From assembly GCA_015064195.1 (NCBI GenBank), contig SVSO01000137.1, forward strand, positions 1-7,682: a DNA stretch of 7,682 bases, given 5' to 3'. Below the pieces are notes generated by a model. It was not told the origin of the DNA. It worked only from the letters and a program-made list of their open reading frames with translations, and ran no database searches. Source of the DNA: Oscillospiraceae bacterium. GTDB taxonomy: Bacteria; Bacillota_A; Clostridia; Oscillospirales; CAG-272. Below, piece after piece: positions 1-6,375 of this stretch. How positions within the stretch are numbered: the stretch's first letter is position 1; each line of letters opens with the position of its first letter. The position numbers and the translations under genes are program-made.

Positions 1-1
1 G

Positions 2-1522
2 GAATCCCGGCTGTCGGGCATTTCCCGCACGCTGAATAAAGGGGAGCGATGGCTCTATCGCCGCCGCTTCACACTGCCCGACGGATTTGTCCGCGGGCGT
101 GTATTGCTTCATTTCGGCGCGACGGATCAGATCGCCCGTGTCAGCGTCAACGGTGTGGAATTCCCCGCGCATACCGGCGGCTATCTGGCGTTTTCCTTCG
201 ACATCACTGATGCGCTGATCCCCGGCGAAAACGTCATCACTGTGGAGGTGACGGACGAGCTGGATCACGACCTCGCCTACGGCAAACAGCGCAAAAAGCG
301 GGGCGGGATGTGGTATACACCCATCAGCGGCATCTGGCAGAGCGTGTGGCTGGAGAGCGTACCGGAAGTGTACATCCGCGCCCTCCGCATCACGCCATCC
401 CTTTCCTCGGTGGTCATGGAAACGGAGGGCGGCGCGGATGAAAAGATCGTGGAAATCGCCACCCCGGACGGCATTCTCACCCACCGCTTCACCGGCAGCC
501 GGACGGAGATCGCCATCGAAAATCCCAAGCTCTGGTCGCCCGAATCACCTCATCTTTACCGCTTTACGCTGAAATGCGGCGAGGATGCGGTGCGCTCCTA
601 TTTTGCCCTGCGAACCGTCACGGTCGATGGCCCGCGCATTCTGTTCAACGGCAAGCCCCGCTTTTTCCACGGACTGCTGGATCAGGGCTATTATTCCGAC
701 GGCATCTATCTTCCCGCATCGCCGCGCGGGTACGAATGGGACATCCTCGAAATGAAGCGGCTGGGATTTGACACCCTCCGCAAGCACATCAAGATCGAAC
801 CGGAGGCGTTCTATTATTTCTGCGATCTCCACGGCATGATCGTGTTTCAGGATCTGCCGAACAGCGGCGGCTACAGCTTCCTCATCGACACTGCACTGCC
901 CACCGTCGGACTCCGCCGCGGCATCACCCATCACGCCTCCAAACGCCGCCGGGCGCAGTTTCTCTCCGACATGGCAGGCATGGTTCACCAGCTGTACAAC
1001 CATCCGTCGGTCTGTTATTACACGATCTTCAACGAGGGCTGGGGACAGTTCGACGCGGATTTCCACTACGACCGGCTGAAGGAGCTTGATCCCACCCGGG
1101 TGATCGACACCACATCGGGCTGGTTTTTTGAGAAAAAAAGCGATGTGCAGAGCGAGCATATTTATTTCAAGGCTCTGGATCTTCATCCCGACGGCCGGCC
1201 GCTGGTGCTGTCGGAATTCGGCGGCTATTCCTGCCGGATCGACGATCATGCGGCAAATCTCACCAAATCCTACGGCTACAAGACCATGACGAATCCCGCC
1301 GATCTTACCGAATCCCTCCGCCGGCTCTATCTTGACCAGGTGGTGCCAATGATCGGCCTGGGACTGACAGCGGCGATCCTCACGCAGGTCAGCGATGTGG
1401 AGGACGAGATCAACGGGCTTGTGACCTACGACCGGCAGATCACAAAGCCGGATGGGGAAGTGATGCGGGAAATTGCGGAAAAACTGCGGGCGGCATTTGC
1501 AGAATCCGAAAAAATGCAATAA
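2..1522 (+). CDS. Glycoside hydrolase family 2 protein (beta-galactosidase/beta-glucuronidase-like), 5' partial
   Basis: The frame is open from base 2, so the true start lies upstream. A TTG at 104 is internal, because typical GH2 sequence (YRRRF, visible residues 19-23) precedes it. The order is that of GH2: a sugar-binding beta-sandwich (to about residue 125, with GIWQ at 110-113), an Ig-like middle domain, then a TIM barrel from about 215. Barrel motifs are FHGLLDQGYY (222-231), RKHIK (260-264) and QDLPNSGG (283-290). The predicted acid/base is Glu345 in FNEGWGQ and the nucleophile is Glu405 in LSEFGG. Known GH2 enzymes remove beta-linked sugars with retention of configuration; the substrate here cannot be told. 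The two glutamates are only 60 residues apart, shorter than in many GH2 enzymes. The protein ends soon after the barrel. No terminator separates it from the next GH2 gene 81 bp downstream, so co-transcription is likely. Whether it has a signal peptide cannot be seen. Confidence 0.93.
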   Translation, partial: ESRLSGISRTLNKGERWLYRRRFTLPDGFVRGRVLLHFGATDQIARVSVNGVEFPAHTGGYLAFSFDITDALIPGENVITVEVTDELDHDLAYGKQRKKRGGMWYTPISGIWQSVWLESVPEVYIRALRITPSLSSVVMETEGGADEKIVEIATPDGILTHRFTGSRTEIAIENPKLWSPESPHLYRFTLKCGEDAVRSYFALRTVTVDGPRILFNGKPRFFHGLLDQGYYSDGIYLPASPRGYEWDILEMKRLGFDTLRKHIKIEPEAFYYFCDLHGMIVFQDLPNSGGYSFLIDTALPTVGLRRGITHHASKRRRAQFLSDMAGMVHQLYNHPSVCYYTIFNEGWGQFDADFHYDRLKELDPTRVIDTTSGWFFEKKSDVQSEHIYFKALDLHPDGRPLVLSEFGGYSCRIDDHAANLTKSYGYKTMTNPADLTESLRRLYLDQVVPMIGLGLTAAILTQVSDVEDEINGLVTYDRQITKPDGEVMREIAEKLRAAFAESEKMQ

Positions 1523-1563
1523 AATACCTGAAAAAATGAGATGCATTTTCGCCCGATGTGCGT

Positions 1564-1569
1564 TATAAT
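1564..1569 (+). promoter_or_regulatory. Possible -10 element of an internal promoter for the second GH2 gene
   Basis: A perfect TATAAT lies 34 bp before the ATG at 1604, in the 81-bp gap between the two GH2 genes. No recognisable -35 hexamer exists at spacings of 15-19 bp (best matches are about 2 of 6), and TG does not sit at the extended -10 position. If it is a real promoter, it would be weak or activator-dependent. The gap is AT-rich, so a chance match is possible. Confidence 0.45.
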
Positions 1570-1603
1570 GGAGATAGCTTAATTTGCGAAAGGAGATTTT
1601 TCC

Positions 1604-3913
1604 ATGAAACGAAACGAGAATCGGTTTTCGCTTGTCGGCAATTGGCGGCTGGCGATCATCAAAAACGAGGACTACAAAAAGTCCATGCCGGACATCACCA
1701 CCCCGGCGGCCATTGAGGGCAGTCCGCTCCAGAAGCTGGATGCCATCGTTCCGGGCAACGCGGAGCTTGATCTTGAGCGCGCGGGCATCATCGACGATCC
1801 CTTCTTCGGAACGAATCACTGGGAAAACCGCAAGTGGGAGTGCTGGCACTTCATCTGGTATCGCACCTTTACCTACGACGGTGAACCGAATGCGCTCACA
1901 AGGCTCTGCTTCGAGGGCATCGACACCTTCGCCGATATTTACCTGAACGGCGTCAAGGTGGGCGAGGCGGACAATATGCTCATCCCCCACGAATTCGACT
2001 GCGCACCGCTGGTCAGCGGCGAGAATACCATCGTGGTTCACGTGCGCCCCGCCGTCATCGAGACGCGCAAATATCCGCTGCCTGTCACCAGCGTGGGTCA
2101 GGCCTACAATCAGGATCAGTACTGGGCAAGAAAAGCGCCCCATATGTACGGCTGGGACATCATGCCCCGCTATGTGAGTGCCGGCATCTGGCGTCCGGTC
2201 TACATCGAGCAGAGACTGCCCGACCGCATTGACGACGTGTTCCCCCAGATCAGACGGCTGGACGTGGCAAAGGGCGAAGCACTGCTGGATTGCTATTTCA
2301 ACATCACCGTGGAGGGCGACGACATCCGCGAGTATGAGCTTGAGGTGGAGGGTCACTGCGGCGACAGCCATTTCAAGAAGGTCGAGCGGCTGTGGCATAC
2401 GGCGGGCACCTACGGCCTCATGTTCGGCGGCGCAAAGCTGTGGTGGCCGGCAAATTACGGCGATGCCAATGTGTACGACATCACCTACCGCCTCTATCGC
2501 AACGGCAAACAGGTGGCGGAGGCATCCGACCGCATCGGTCTGCGCACCGTGAAGCTGCTGCGTCACGGCACAGCCGGCAAGGACGGCGAATTCTGCTTTG
2601 AGGTCAACGGCAAGAAGATCTTTGCCATGGGAACAAACTGGGTGCCCATGGATGCCTTCCATTCCCGGGACAAGGAGCGTCTGCCCAAGATTCTGCCCAT
2701 GCTCACCGATCTCCACTGCAACATCGTCCGGTGCTGGGGCGGAAATGTGTATGAGGACGATGAATTTTACGACTACTGCGACGATCACGGCATCATGATC
2801 TGGCAGGATTTCGCCATGGCCTGCGCCCTCAATCCGCAGGTGCCGGAATTCGCCGAGATGCTCCGTCGCGAGGCGACGGTCATCGTCAAGCGTCTGCGCA
2901 ATCATCCCTGTATCTGCCTGTGGGCGGGCGACAACGAGGTGGACGTGTTCATCCGCGGCTCCCGTGATCCCAACAAGAACATCCTCACCCGAAAGGTTCT
3001 GCCCGACGTGCTGTGGGCCCATGACATCACAAGACCCTATCTGCCAAGCTCTCCCTACATCGACGAGGAGACCTACAAGACCGGTGCCGCACCGACGGAA
3101 AATCATCTCTGGGGCTGCCGCGACCGGTTCAAGAGCGATTATCACGACAGCATCCAGTGCAATTTTGTCAGCGAAATGGGCTATCTCGGCTGTCCCAACG
3201 TGGACTCCATCAAGAAGTTCATCCCCGAAGACAAGCTCTGGCCGTGGTACAAGGAGGACGGCAAAACGCCTCACGACGAATGGCTTGCCCATGCCACCGA
3301 CATGAAGCCGGGCGGCAATTACAGCTACCGCATCCCGCTGTTGGCGTCGGAGGTGGAGCATCTGTTCTGCGGCACTTCGCCGGATACGCTGGAGGGCTTC
3401 AAGGAAGCCTCCCAGATCGCACAGGCGGAGGCGAAGAAGTATTTCATCGAGATGTTCCGCGTGAAAAAGTGGAATCGCACGGGCATGATCTGGTGGAATC
3501 TCATCGACGGCTGGCCTCAGTTCTCCGATGCCATCGTGGATTATTATCTCGGCAAAAAGAAGGCGTACGAATACATCAAGCGCGCCCAGCAGCCCCTCTG
3601 TCTCATGTTCGATGAGCCGAAGGACGGCGCGATCATGCTGTACGCAGTGAACGACCGCCGCGGGGATGCACGCATAAACTACAAGGTGACAGACGTGACA
3701 TCCGGCCGCGTGGTGCTGGCAGGCGATGCCCTTGCACCGCAGGACGCTGCTGCACCCATCGCAAGCCATCCCATCGAAGCGGGTGAGAAGCATTTCTACC
3801 TCATCGAATGGACGGACGAAACTGGCGCAGCGAGCATGAATCACTACATGACCGGCCTTAGGGAAGGTGTGGATTTCGCGGCCTATACGGAAGCCGCAAA
3901 GGTTCTCGGATAA
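1604..3913 (+). CDS. Glycoside hydrolase family 2, beta-mannosidase-like
   Basis: This complete 769-residue protein starts at an ATG 8 bp after AGGAG (1591-1595). It has the beta-mannosidase branch layout of GH2: an N-terminal sugar-binding sandwich with FEGIDTFADIYLNG (103-116), an Ig-like domain carrying WWP (280-282), a TIM barrel opening with GTNWVPMDAF (343-352) and NIVRCWGGNVYEDDEFYDYC (373-392), and a C-terminal beta domain from about 665. The predicted acid/base is Glu445 in WAGDNE and the nucleophile is Glu524 in VSEMGYLG, 79 residues apart. WWNLIDGWPQFSD (630-642) is a late-barrel motif of this branch. Known relatives release terminal beta-mannose, but the branch also contains enzymes of other or unknown specificity. 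No signal peptide or membrane segment is visible, so it is probably cytoplasmic and acts on imported oligosaccharides. At 769 residues it is slightly shorter than characterised beta-mannosidases (about 800-880). It follows another GH2 gene and ends at a strong hairpin. Confidence 0.93.
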   Translation: MKRNENRFSLVGNWRLAIIKNEDYKKSMPDITTPAAIEGSPLQKLDAIVPGNAELDLERAGIIDDPFFGTNHWENRKWECWHFIWYRTFTYDGEPNALTRLCFEGIDTFADIYLNGVKVGEADNMLIPHEFDCAPLVSGENTIVVHVRPAVIETRKYPLPVTSVGQAYNQDQYWARKAPHMYGWDIMPRYVSAGIWRPVYIEQRLPDRIDDVFPQIRRLDVAKGEALLDCYFNITVEGDDIREYELEVEGHCGDSHFKKVERLWHTAGTYGLMFGGAKLWWPANYGDANVYDITYRLYRNGKQVAEASDRIGLRTVKLLRHGTAGKDGEFCFEVNGKKIFAMGTNWVPMDAFHSRDKERLPKILPMLTDLHCNIVRCWGGNVYEDDEFYDYCDDHGIMIWQDFAMACALNPQVPEFAEMLRREATVIVKRLRNHPCICLWAGDNEVDVFIRGSRDPNKNILTRKVLPDVLWAHDITRPYLPSSPYIDEETYKTGAAPTENHLWGCRDRFKSDYHDSIQCNFVSEMGYLGCPNVDSIKKFIPEDKLWPWYKEDGKTPHDEWLAHATDMKPGGNYSYRIPLLASEVEHLFCGTSPDTLEGFKEASQIAQAEAKKYFIEMFRVKKWNRTGMIWWNLIDGWPQFSDAIVDYYLGKKKAYEYIKRAQQPLCLMFDEPKDGAIMLYAVNDRRGDARINYKVTDVTSGRVVLAGDALAPQDAAAPIASHPIEAGEKHFYLIEWTDETGAASMNHYMTGLREGVDFAAYTEAAKVLG

Positions 3914-3951
3914 AAAACGCCGGCCTGCTTTTGCAGGCCGGCGAATATTTT
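3912..3951. terminator. Bidirectional rho-independent terminator between convergent genes
   Basis: Perfect 11-bp arms (3918-3928 and 3933-3943, CGCCGGCCTGC and its complement) enclose a TTTT loop. On the minus strand the stem is followed by six T residues (complement of 3912-3917), a textbook terminator for the LRR gene that stops at 3954. On the plus strand it is followed by AATATTTT, a weaker U-tract, but it lies directly after the GH2 stop codon. The A run overlaps that stop codon, so this 40-bp gap serves both convergent genes. Confidence 0.93.
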
Positions 3952-3953
3952 GC

Positions 3954-4727
3954 TCAGTCGAGGTCTTTTGCGCCCCAGTCACCAGAATCTTTGGCCGGGC
4001 CGTCGTATTCCACGTGCGGGACATCCTTGAAGGCACCCGTACCGATCTCGGTTACGCTGTCCGGGATTTCCAATTCTTCCAGAGAAGTGCAGCCGGAGAA
4101 AGCATACTTACCAATCTCCATAAGGCTGTCACTGATATCAACTTCTTTGAGTAATTCGCATTTCTCGAATACGCTGCTTTCAAGCTTGGTTAAACCATCG
4201 CCAATTTCAACTTCTTCAAGGGATTCGCAGTAAGCGAAAGCAGATGGGCCGATGTAAGTGACACTATCGGGAATCTCGATGGATTCCAATGAAGTACAGC
4301 TGAAAAATGCATGATCGCCAATCGAAACGACACTGTCCGGTATTTCGATTTTTATCAGGTTGAAACAATTTTTGAAAGTATTTTGACCGATCTCTGTAAG
4401 ACCATCGGAGAGATGGACGGCTTTAAGATCTCTCGCGGCACCTGCTTCAAAATGTACAGCGGTGATGTCTTCATCAATGACAAGGTATTTGATCCTTCCT
4501 CGGTGTGACGTGTAAGCCGGTAAATACGACACCTCGCCTTTGCCGGTTACAACGAACACACTGTCGCGCAGATACCATTCGATATCGCCAACTTCACCTT
4601 CATCAAACGGATCATCCATGACATAATCCATCAGATCGTCTGCGTCCATTTTGTCAAATTTCGACGAGCCGCAGGCGGGGAGAAGCAGGGAGCAGATCAG
4701 CACCAGTACAAGAAATAAGCGTTTCAT
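3954..4727 (-). CDS. BspA-like leucine-rich-repeat (LRR_5) lipoprotein
   Basis: The 257-residue protein begins with a lipoprotein signal peptide: MKR, a hydrophobic stretch, and the lipobox LPAC with Cys19 as the predicted lipidation site. An acidic linker (about 25-50) and a short beta region (about 50-100) follow. Then come six consecutive 23-residue repeats (101-238) of the form LxxIEIPDSVxxIGxxAFxxCxS, the LRR_5/BspA pattern. The tail ends in a YDGPAKDSGDWGAK segment (241-254), a style often seen after such repeats in Clostridia. Relatives are surface proteins linked to adhesion or protein binding; the ligand here is unknown. The start is fixed by GGAGG (4741-4737), 9 bp before the ATG. 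It lies 40 bp downstream of the isomerase gene on the same strand with no terminator between, so they probably form an operon. Hand-counted GC over three sampled lines is 72 of 180 bases, well below neighbouring genes, suggesting separate acquisition. Confidence 0.9.
   Translation of the reverse strand: MKRLFLVLVLICSLLLPACGSSKFDKMDADDLMDYVMDDPFDEGEVGDIEWYLRDSVFVVTGKGEVSYLPAYTSHRGRIKYLVIDEDITAVHFEAGAARDLKAVHLSDGLTEIGQNTFKNCFNLIKIEIPDSVVSIGDHAFFSCTSLESIEIPDSVTYIGPSAFAYCESLEEVEIGDGLTKLESSVFEKCELLKEVDISDSLMEIGKYAFSGCTSLEELEIPDSVTEIGTGAFKDVPHVEYDGPAKDSGDWGAKDLD
4014..4427 (-). repeat. Six tandem 69-bp coding repeats (LRR_5 units)
   Basis: This stretch encodes residues 101-238 of the LRR lipoprotein as six units of exactly 23 codons. 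The IPDSV core is present in units 2, 3 and 6 and is varied in the others (LSDGL, IGDGL, ISDSL). The DNA copies have diverged but keep the 69-bp period without insertions. Such arrays can gain or lose units by recombination. Confidence 0.88.
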
Positions 4728-4767
4728 AAGTCAAAACCTCCAAAAAGAAAAATTAAATTTTCAAGCC

Positions 4768-5361
4768 TCAGCTTGCAGTTCCGGTTTCTCTCACCGTGAT
4801 GCTTTCGATTACGGGCTGATTTTCCGGGCGGATCGAGCCGTTCATGTCGTAGGGCTTGGCGGCTTTGCAGATGGCATCCACAACCTCTATGCCCTCGATG
4901 ACGTGACCGAATGCGGCGTACTGGCCGTCAAGTCGGGTGTCATCCTCATGCATGATGAAGAACTGGGAGCTTGCACTGTCCATGCTGATGGAATTGCGGG
5001 CCATGGAGATGGTGCCGCGGGTATGGGAGATGGGATTTGCCACGCCGTTTGCGAGGAATTCGCCCTTGATGGTGCGATCGGAGCCGCCCATGCCTGTGCC
5101 CTCCGGATCGCCGCCCTGCATCATGAAGCCCTCCATGATACGGTGGAAGGTGAGTCCGTCGTAGAAGCCGTTTTTCGCCAGATCCACGAAATTGCCAACG
5201 GTAATGGGGGCTGCGTCGCCGTTCAGCTCCACGGTGATGGTGCCGTAATCCTTCACCACGATGTCAACGATGTGGGTGCCGGTCAGCTTCGGTGTGCCGC
5301 ATCCTGCCGCCAATGCGCAGACGAGGGTGAGCGCGATGAGAAGTGCGAGAAATTTTTTCAT
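4768..5361 (-). CDS. Cyclophilin-type peptidyl-prolyl cis-trans isomerase lipoprotein
   Basis: This 197-residue protein catalyses cis-trans isomerisation of proline peptide bonds, helping exported proteins fold. Its signal peptide has a hydrophobic core and the lipobox LAAGC, so Cys21 is the predicted lipid anchor and the enzyme should face outward from the membrane. Cyclophilin motifs are clear: FHRIMEGFMMQGGDPEGTG (72-90) with catalytic Arg74, SSQFFI (131-136), and LDGQYAAFGHVIEG (144-157). Leu144 stands where human cyclophilin A has the drug-contacting Trp, as is usual in bacteria, so cyclosporin sensitivity is likely low. The frame extends upstream to 5445, but the ATG at 5361 is chosen because AAGGAG lies just before it, the signal peptide begins there and the promoter lies at 5421-5393. 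It is the first gene of a two-gene unit with the LRR lipoprotein, and is divergent from the YwaF-like gene. Confidence 0.95.
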   Translation of the reverse strand: MKKFLALLIALTLVCALAAGCGTPKLTGTHIVDIVVKDYGTITVELNGDAAPITVGNFVDLAKNGFYDGLTFHRIMEGFMMQGGDPEGTGMGGSDRTIKGEFLANGVANPISHTRGTISMARNSISMDSASSQFFIMHEDDTRLDGQYAAFGHVIEGIEVVDAICKAAKPYDMNGSIRPENQPVIESITVRETGTAS

Positions 5362-5367
5362 AAGAAT

Positions 5368-5373
5368 CTCCTT
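5368..5373 (-). promoter_or_regulatory. Ribosome binding site fixing the start of the isomerase gene
   Basis: On the minus strand AAGGAG sits 6 bp before the ATG at 5361. This supports the short start beginning MKKFLALL over the upstream in-frame ATG at 5445, which would place the promoter inside the gene and bury the signal peptide. Confidence 0.9.
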
Positions 5374-5392
5374 TTGATTGAATGATAGTATT

Positions 5393-5421
5393 ATTATACC
5401 ATGATTCGCGGAAAATTGCAA
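5393..5421 (-). promoter_or_regulatory. Sigma-A promoter of the isomerase-LRR unit
   Basis: Reading on the minus strand, TTGCAA (5421-5416, 4 of 6 matches to the -35 consensus) is followed after exactly 17 bp by a perfect TATAAT (5398-5393). TGG directly precedes the -10, giving an extended -10 element. Transcription should start near 5386, leaving a leader of about 25 nt before the ATG at 5361. Confidence 0.85.
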
Positions 5422-5449
5422 GCCTTCTTTGTGAAAATCCTGCATTTTC
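5411..5449. repeat. Inverted repeats between divergent promoters, possible operator
   Basis: Between the two -35 elements lies GAAAAT-CCTGC-ATTTTC (5433-5449), a perfect 6-bp inverted repeat. A second, wider pairing is GAAAATTGCA (5411-5420) with TGCATTTTC (5441-5449), with one extra T in the left copy. The left copy overlaps the isomerase -35. This could be a protein-binding site, but AT-rich promoter DNA makes such pairings common by chance. Confidence 0.3.
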
Positions 5450-5451
5450 CC

Positions 5452-5480
5452 TTGACAACCGGCGCGGTTTCTGCTATAAT
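5452..5480 (+). promoter_or_regulatory. Near-perfect sigma-A promoter of the YwaF-like gene
   Basis: A perfect TTGACA (5452-5457), a 17-bp spacer and a perfect TATAAT (5475-5480) are preceded by TGC, which adds an extended -10. The transcript should begin near 5487, about 24 nt before the GTG start. It is back-to-back with the isomerase promoter, with 30 bp between the two -35 hexamers. Confidence 0.93.
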
Positions 5481-5496
5481 GATAAAAAATACCGGA

Positions 5497-5502
5497 AAGA
5501 GG
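5497..5502 (+). promoter_or_regulatory. Ribosome binding site fixing a GTG start
   Basis: AAGAGG lies 8 bp before the GTG at 5511. It lies downstream of the predicted transcription start, whereas the frame's upstream ATG at 5382 lies before the promoter and cannot be on this transcript. Confidence 0.8.
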
Positions 5503-5510
5503 CGATTTCG

Positions 5511-6254
5511 GTGCAATATTTCTTTGAGACAGTGGAAACTATCAAAAAAGGTGTTGGCTTCAAGCATTTCGACGCGGTGCATCTTATGTGGCTCGCAGTG
5601 GGCATACTCACCGTTGCCGCCGCCGCATTTTTTTGCCGGCGTGCCGATGATGCGGGACGGCGGCGCATGGCGAAGTTTGTTGCCGGACTGTTGATTGCCG
5701 ATGAGCTGTTCAAGGTGGTCTGCCTTGTGACCCACGGGCTGTACATCCCCAAATATCTGCCGCTCCATCTGTGCAGCATCAACATCATCCTCATCGCCGT
5801 TCATGCGTTCCGCCCGACCAAAACGTTGGACAATTTTCTCTACGCTATCTGCATTCCGTCGGCGATGCTGGCACTTCTTTTTCCCACGTGGACAAAGCTG
5901 CCCCTCGCCAATTTCATGCACATCCACAGTTTTACTGTCCACATTCTCCTGCTTGCCTATCCGGTGATGCTGCTGGCGGCGGGAATGCTCCGTCCGAGCC
6001 TTGGCGAACTGCCGAAAACGCTGGCACTTCTTGCTGGACTGGCAGTGGTCGCGCTCGTCGTCAACCTCATTTTTGACACCAACTTCATGTTCCTCATGAG
6101 CGCGGGCAAGACCAATCCGCTGTACATTTTCAAGAAAGCGTTCGGCAGTCATCTCTGGGGCTTCCCGGTGCTCATCCCGGCTGTGCTGGCGGTGATGTAC
6201 ATCCCCGTCTGCCTCTATGACCGGCACAGACGGAAAAAAGCCGGTCAGCAGTGA
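5511..6254 (+). CDS. YwaF/TMEM164-family integral membrane protein
   Basis: The protein is 247 residues long, taking the GTG at 5511 as start because the promoter (5452-5480) and ribosome binding site (5497-5502) lie directly before it; the longer in-frame start at 5382 is upstream of that promoter. About seven membrane helices are visible, at roughly 22-41, 55-74, 84-99, 107-124, 138-158, 169-187 and 217-236, with a basic C-terminal tail (RHRRKK). Motifs that I recognise from the YwaF (TIGR02206) family are LPLHLCS (83-89), the HIHSFTVH cluster (137-144) and the NFMFL segment (191-195). The bacterial members have no established function. A related human protein, TMEM164, has been reported as a cysteine-dependent phospholipid acyltransferase; whether Cys88 here plays the same part is only a suggestion. 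It is a single-gene unit with its own terminator, divergent from the isomerase gene. Confidence 0.85.
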   Translation: MQYFFETVETIKKGVGFKHFDAVHLMWLAVGILTVAAAAFFCRRADDAGRRRMAKFVAGLLIADELFKVVCLVTHGLYIPKYLPLHLCSINIILIAVHAFRPTKTLDNFLYAICIPSAMLALLFPTWTKLPLANFMHIHSFTVHILLLAYPVMLLAAGMLRPSLGELPKTLALLAGLAVVALVVNLIFDTNFMFLMSAGKTNPLYIFKKAFGSHLWGFPVLIPAVLAVMYIPVCLYDRHRRKKAGQQ

Positions 6255-6267
6255 TGAAAATGACCAC

Positions 6268-6304
6268 AAAAAAGAGGGAATTTGTGAAAATCCCCTCTTT
6301 TTTT
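6268..6304. terminator. Rho-independent terminator after the YwaF-like gene
   Basis: GAGGG (6274-6278) pairs with CCCTC (6293-6297), extended after one A/C mismatch by ATTT (6280-6283) with AAAT (6288-6291), around a GTGA loop. The stem is flanked by six A residues on the left and seven T residues on the right (6298-6304). It lies 13 bp after the stop codon at 6254. The symmetry would let it work on both strands. Confidence 0.92.
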
Positions 6305-6313
6305 CATTTGTGC

Positions 6314-6342
6314 TTGACTTTGTCTGTGAAATATGGTATATT
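6314..6342 (+). promoter_or_regulatory. Sigma-A promoter of the heparinase II/III-like gene
   Basis: TTGACT (6314-6319, 5 of 6) is followed after 17 bp by TATATT (6337-6342, 5 of 6), with TGG before it as an extended -10. The predicted start near 6349 gives a leader of about 27 nt to the ATG at 6376. A TATAAT at 6354-6359 has no partner -35 and is less likely to be used. Confidence 0.87.
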
Positions 6343-6375
6343 AAAAATAACATTATAATGCTGGAGGTATCACTT

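Noticed and set aside
1523..1550. Possible terminator between the GH2 genes from AAAATG/CATTTT pairing (1533-1538 with 1544-1549)
   Set aside because: The stem is only six mostly A-T pairs and is followed by GCCCG rather than a T-tract, so it would not terminate transcription.
545..4036. A 1163-codon open frame on the minus strand, antisense to both GH2 genes
   Set aside because: It spans the end of one GH2 gene, the gap and the whole second GH2 gene, and crosses the terminator into the LRR gene. Its translation is rich in His, Ala, Val and Arg without any recognisable domain, as expected for the complement of high-GC coding DNA. The plus-strand frames contain full catalytic motifs.
4749..4761. 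AAAATT-A-AATTTT palindrome between the isomerase and LRR genes
   Set aside because: It is a short, purely A-T symmetry without a usable loop or T-tract, and it is not a convincing terminator or operator.
4651..5385. A 244-codon plus-strand open frame over the isomerase gene
   Set aside because: It is the complement of the clear cyclophilin gene, starts inside the LRR gene and has no ribosome binding site or domain.
5428..6293. A 13-bp direct repeat TTTGTGAAAATCC at 5428-5440 and 6281-6293, flanking the YwaF-like gene
   Set aside because: In a window of this size about 0.4 chance 13-mer repeat pairs are expected, and more for AT-rich intergenic sequence. The second copy is part of the terminator hairpin, and no inverted ends or recombinase gene support a mobile unit.
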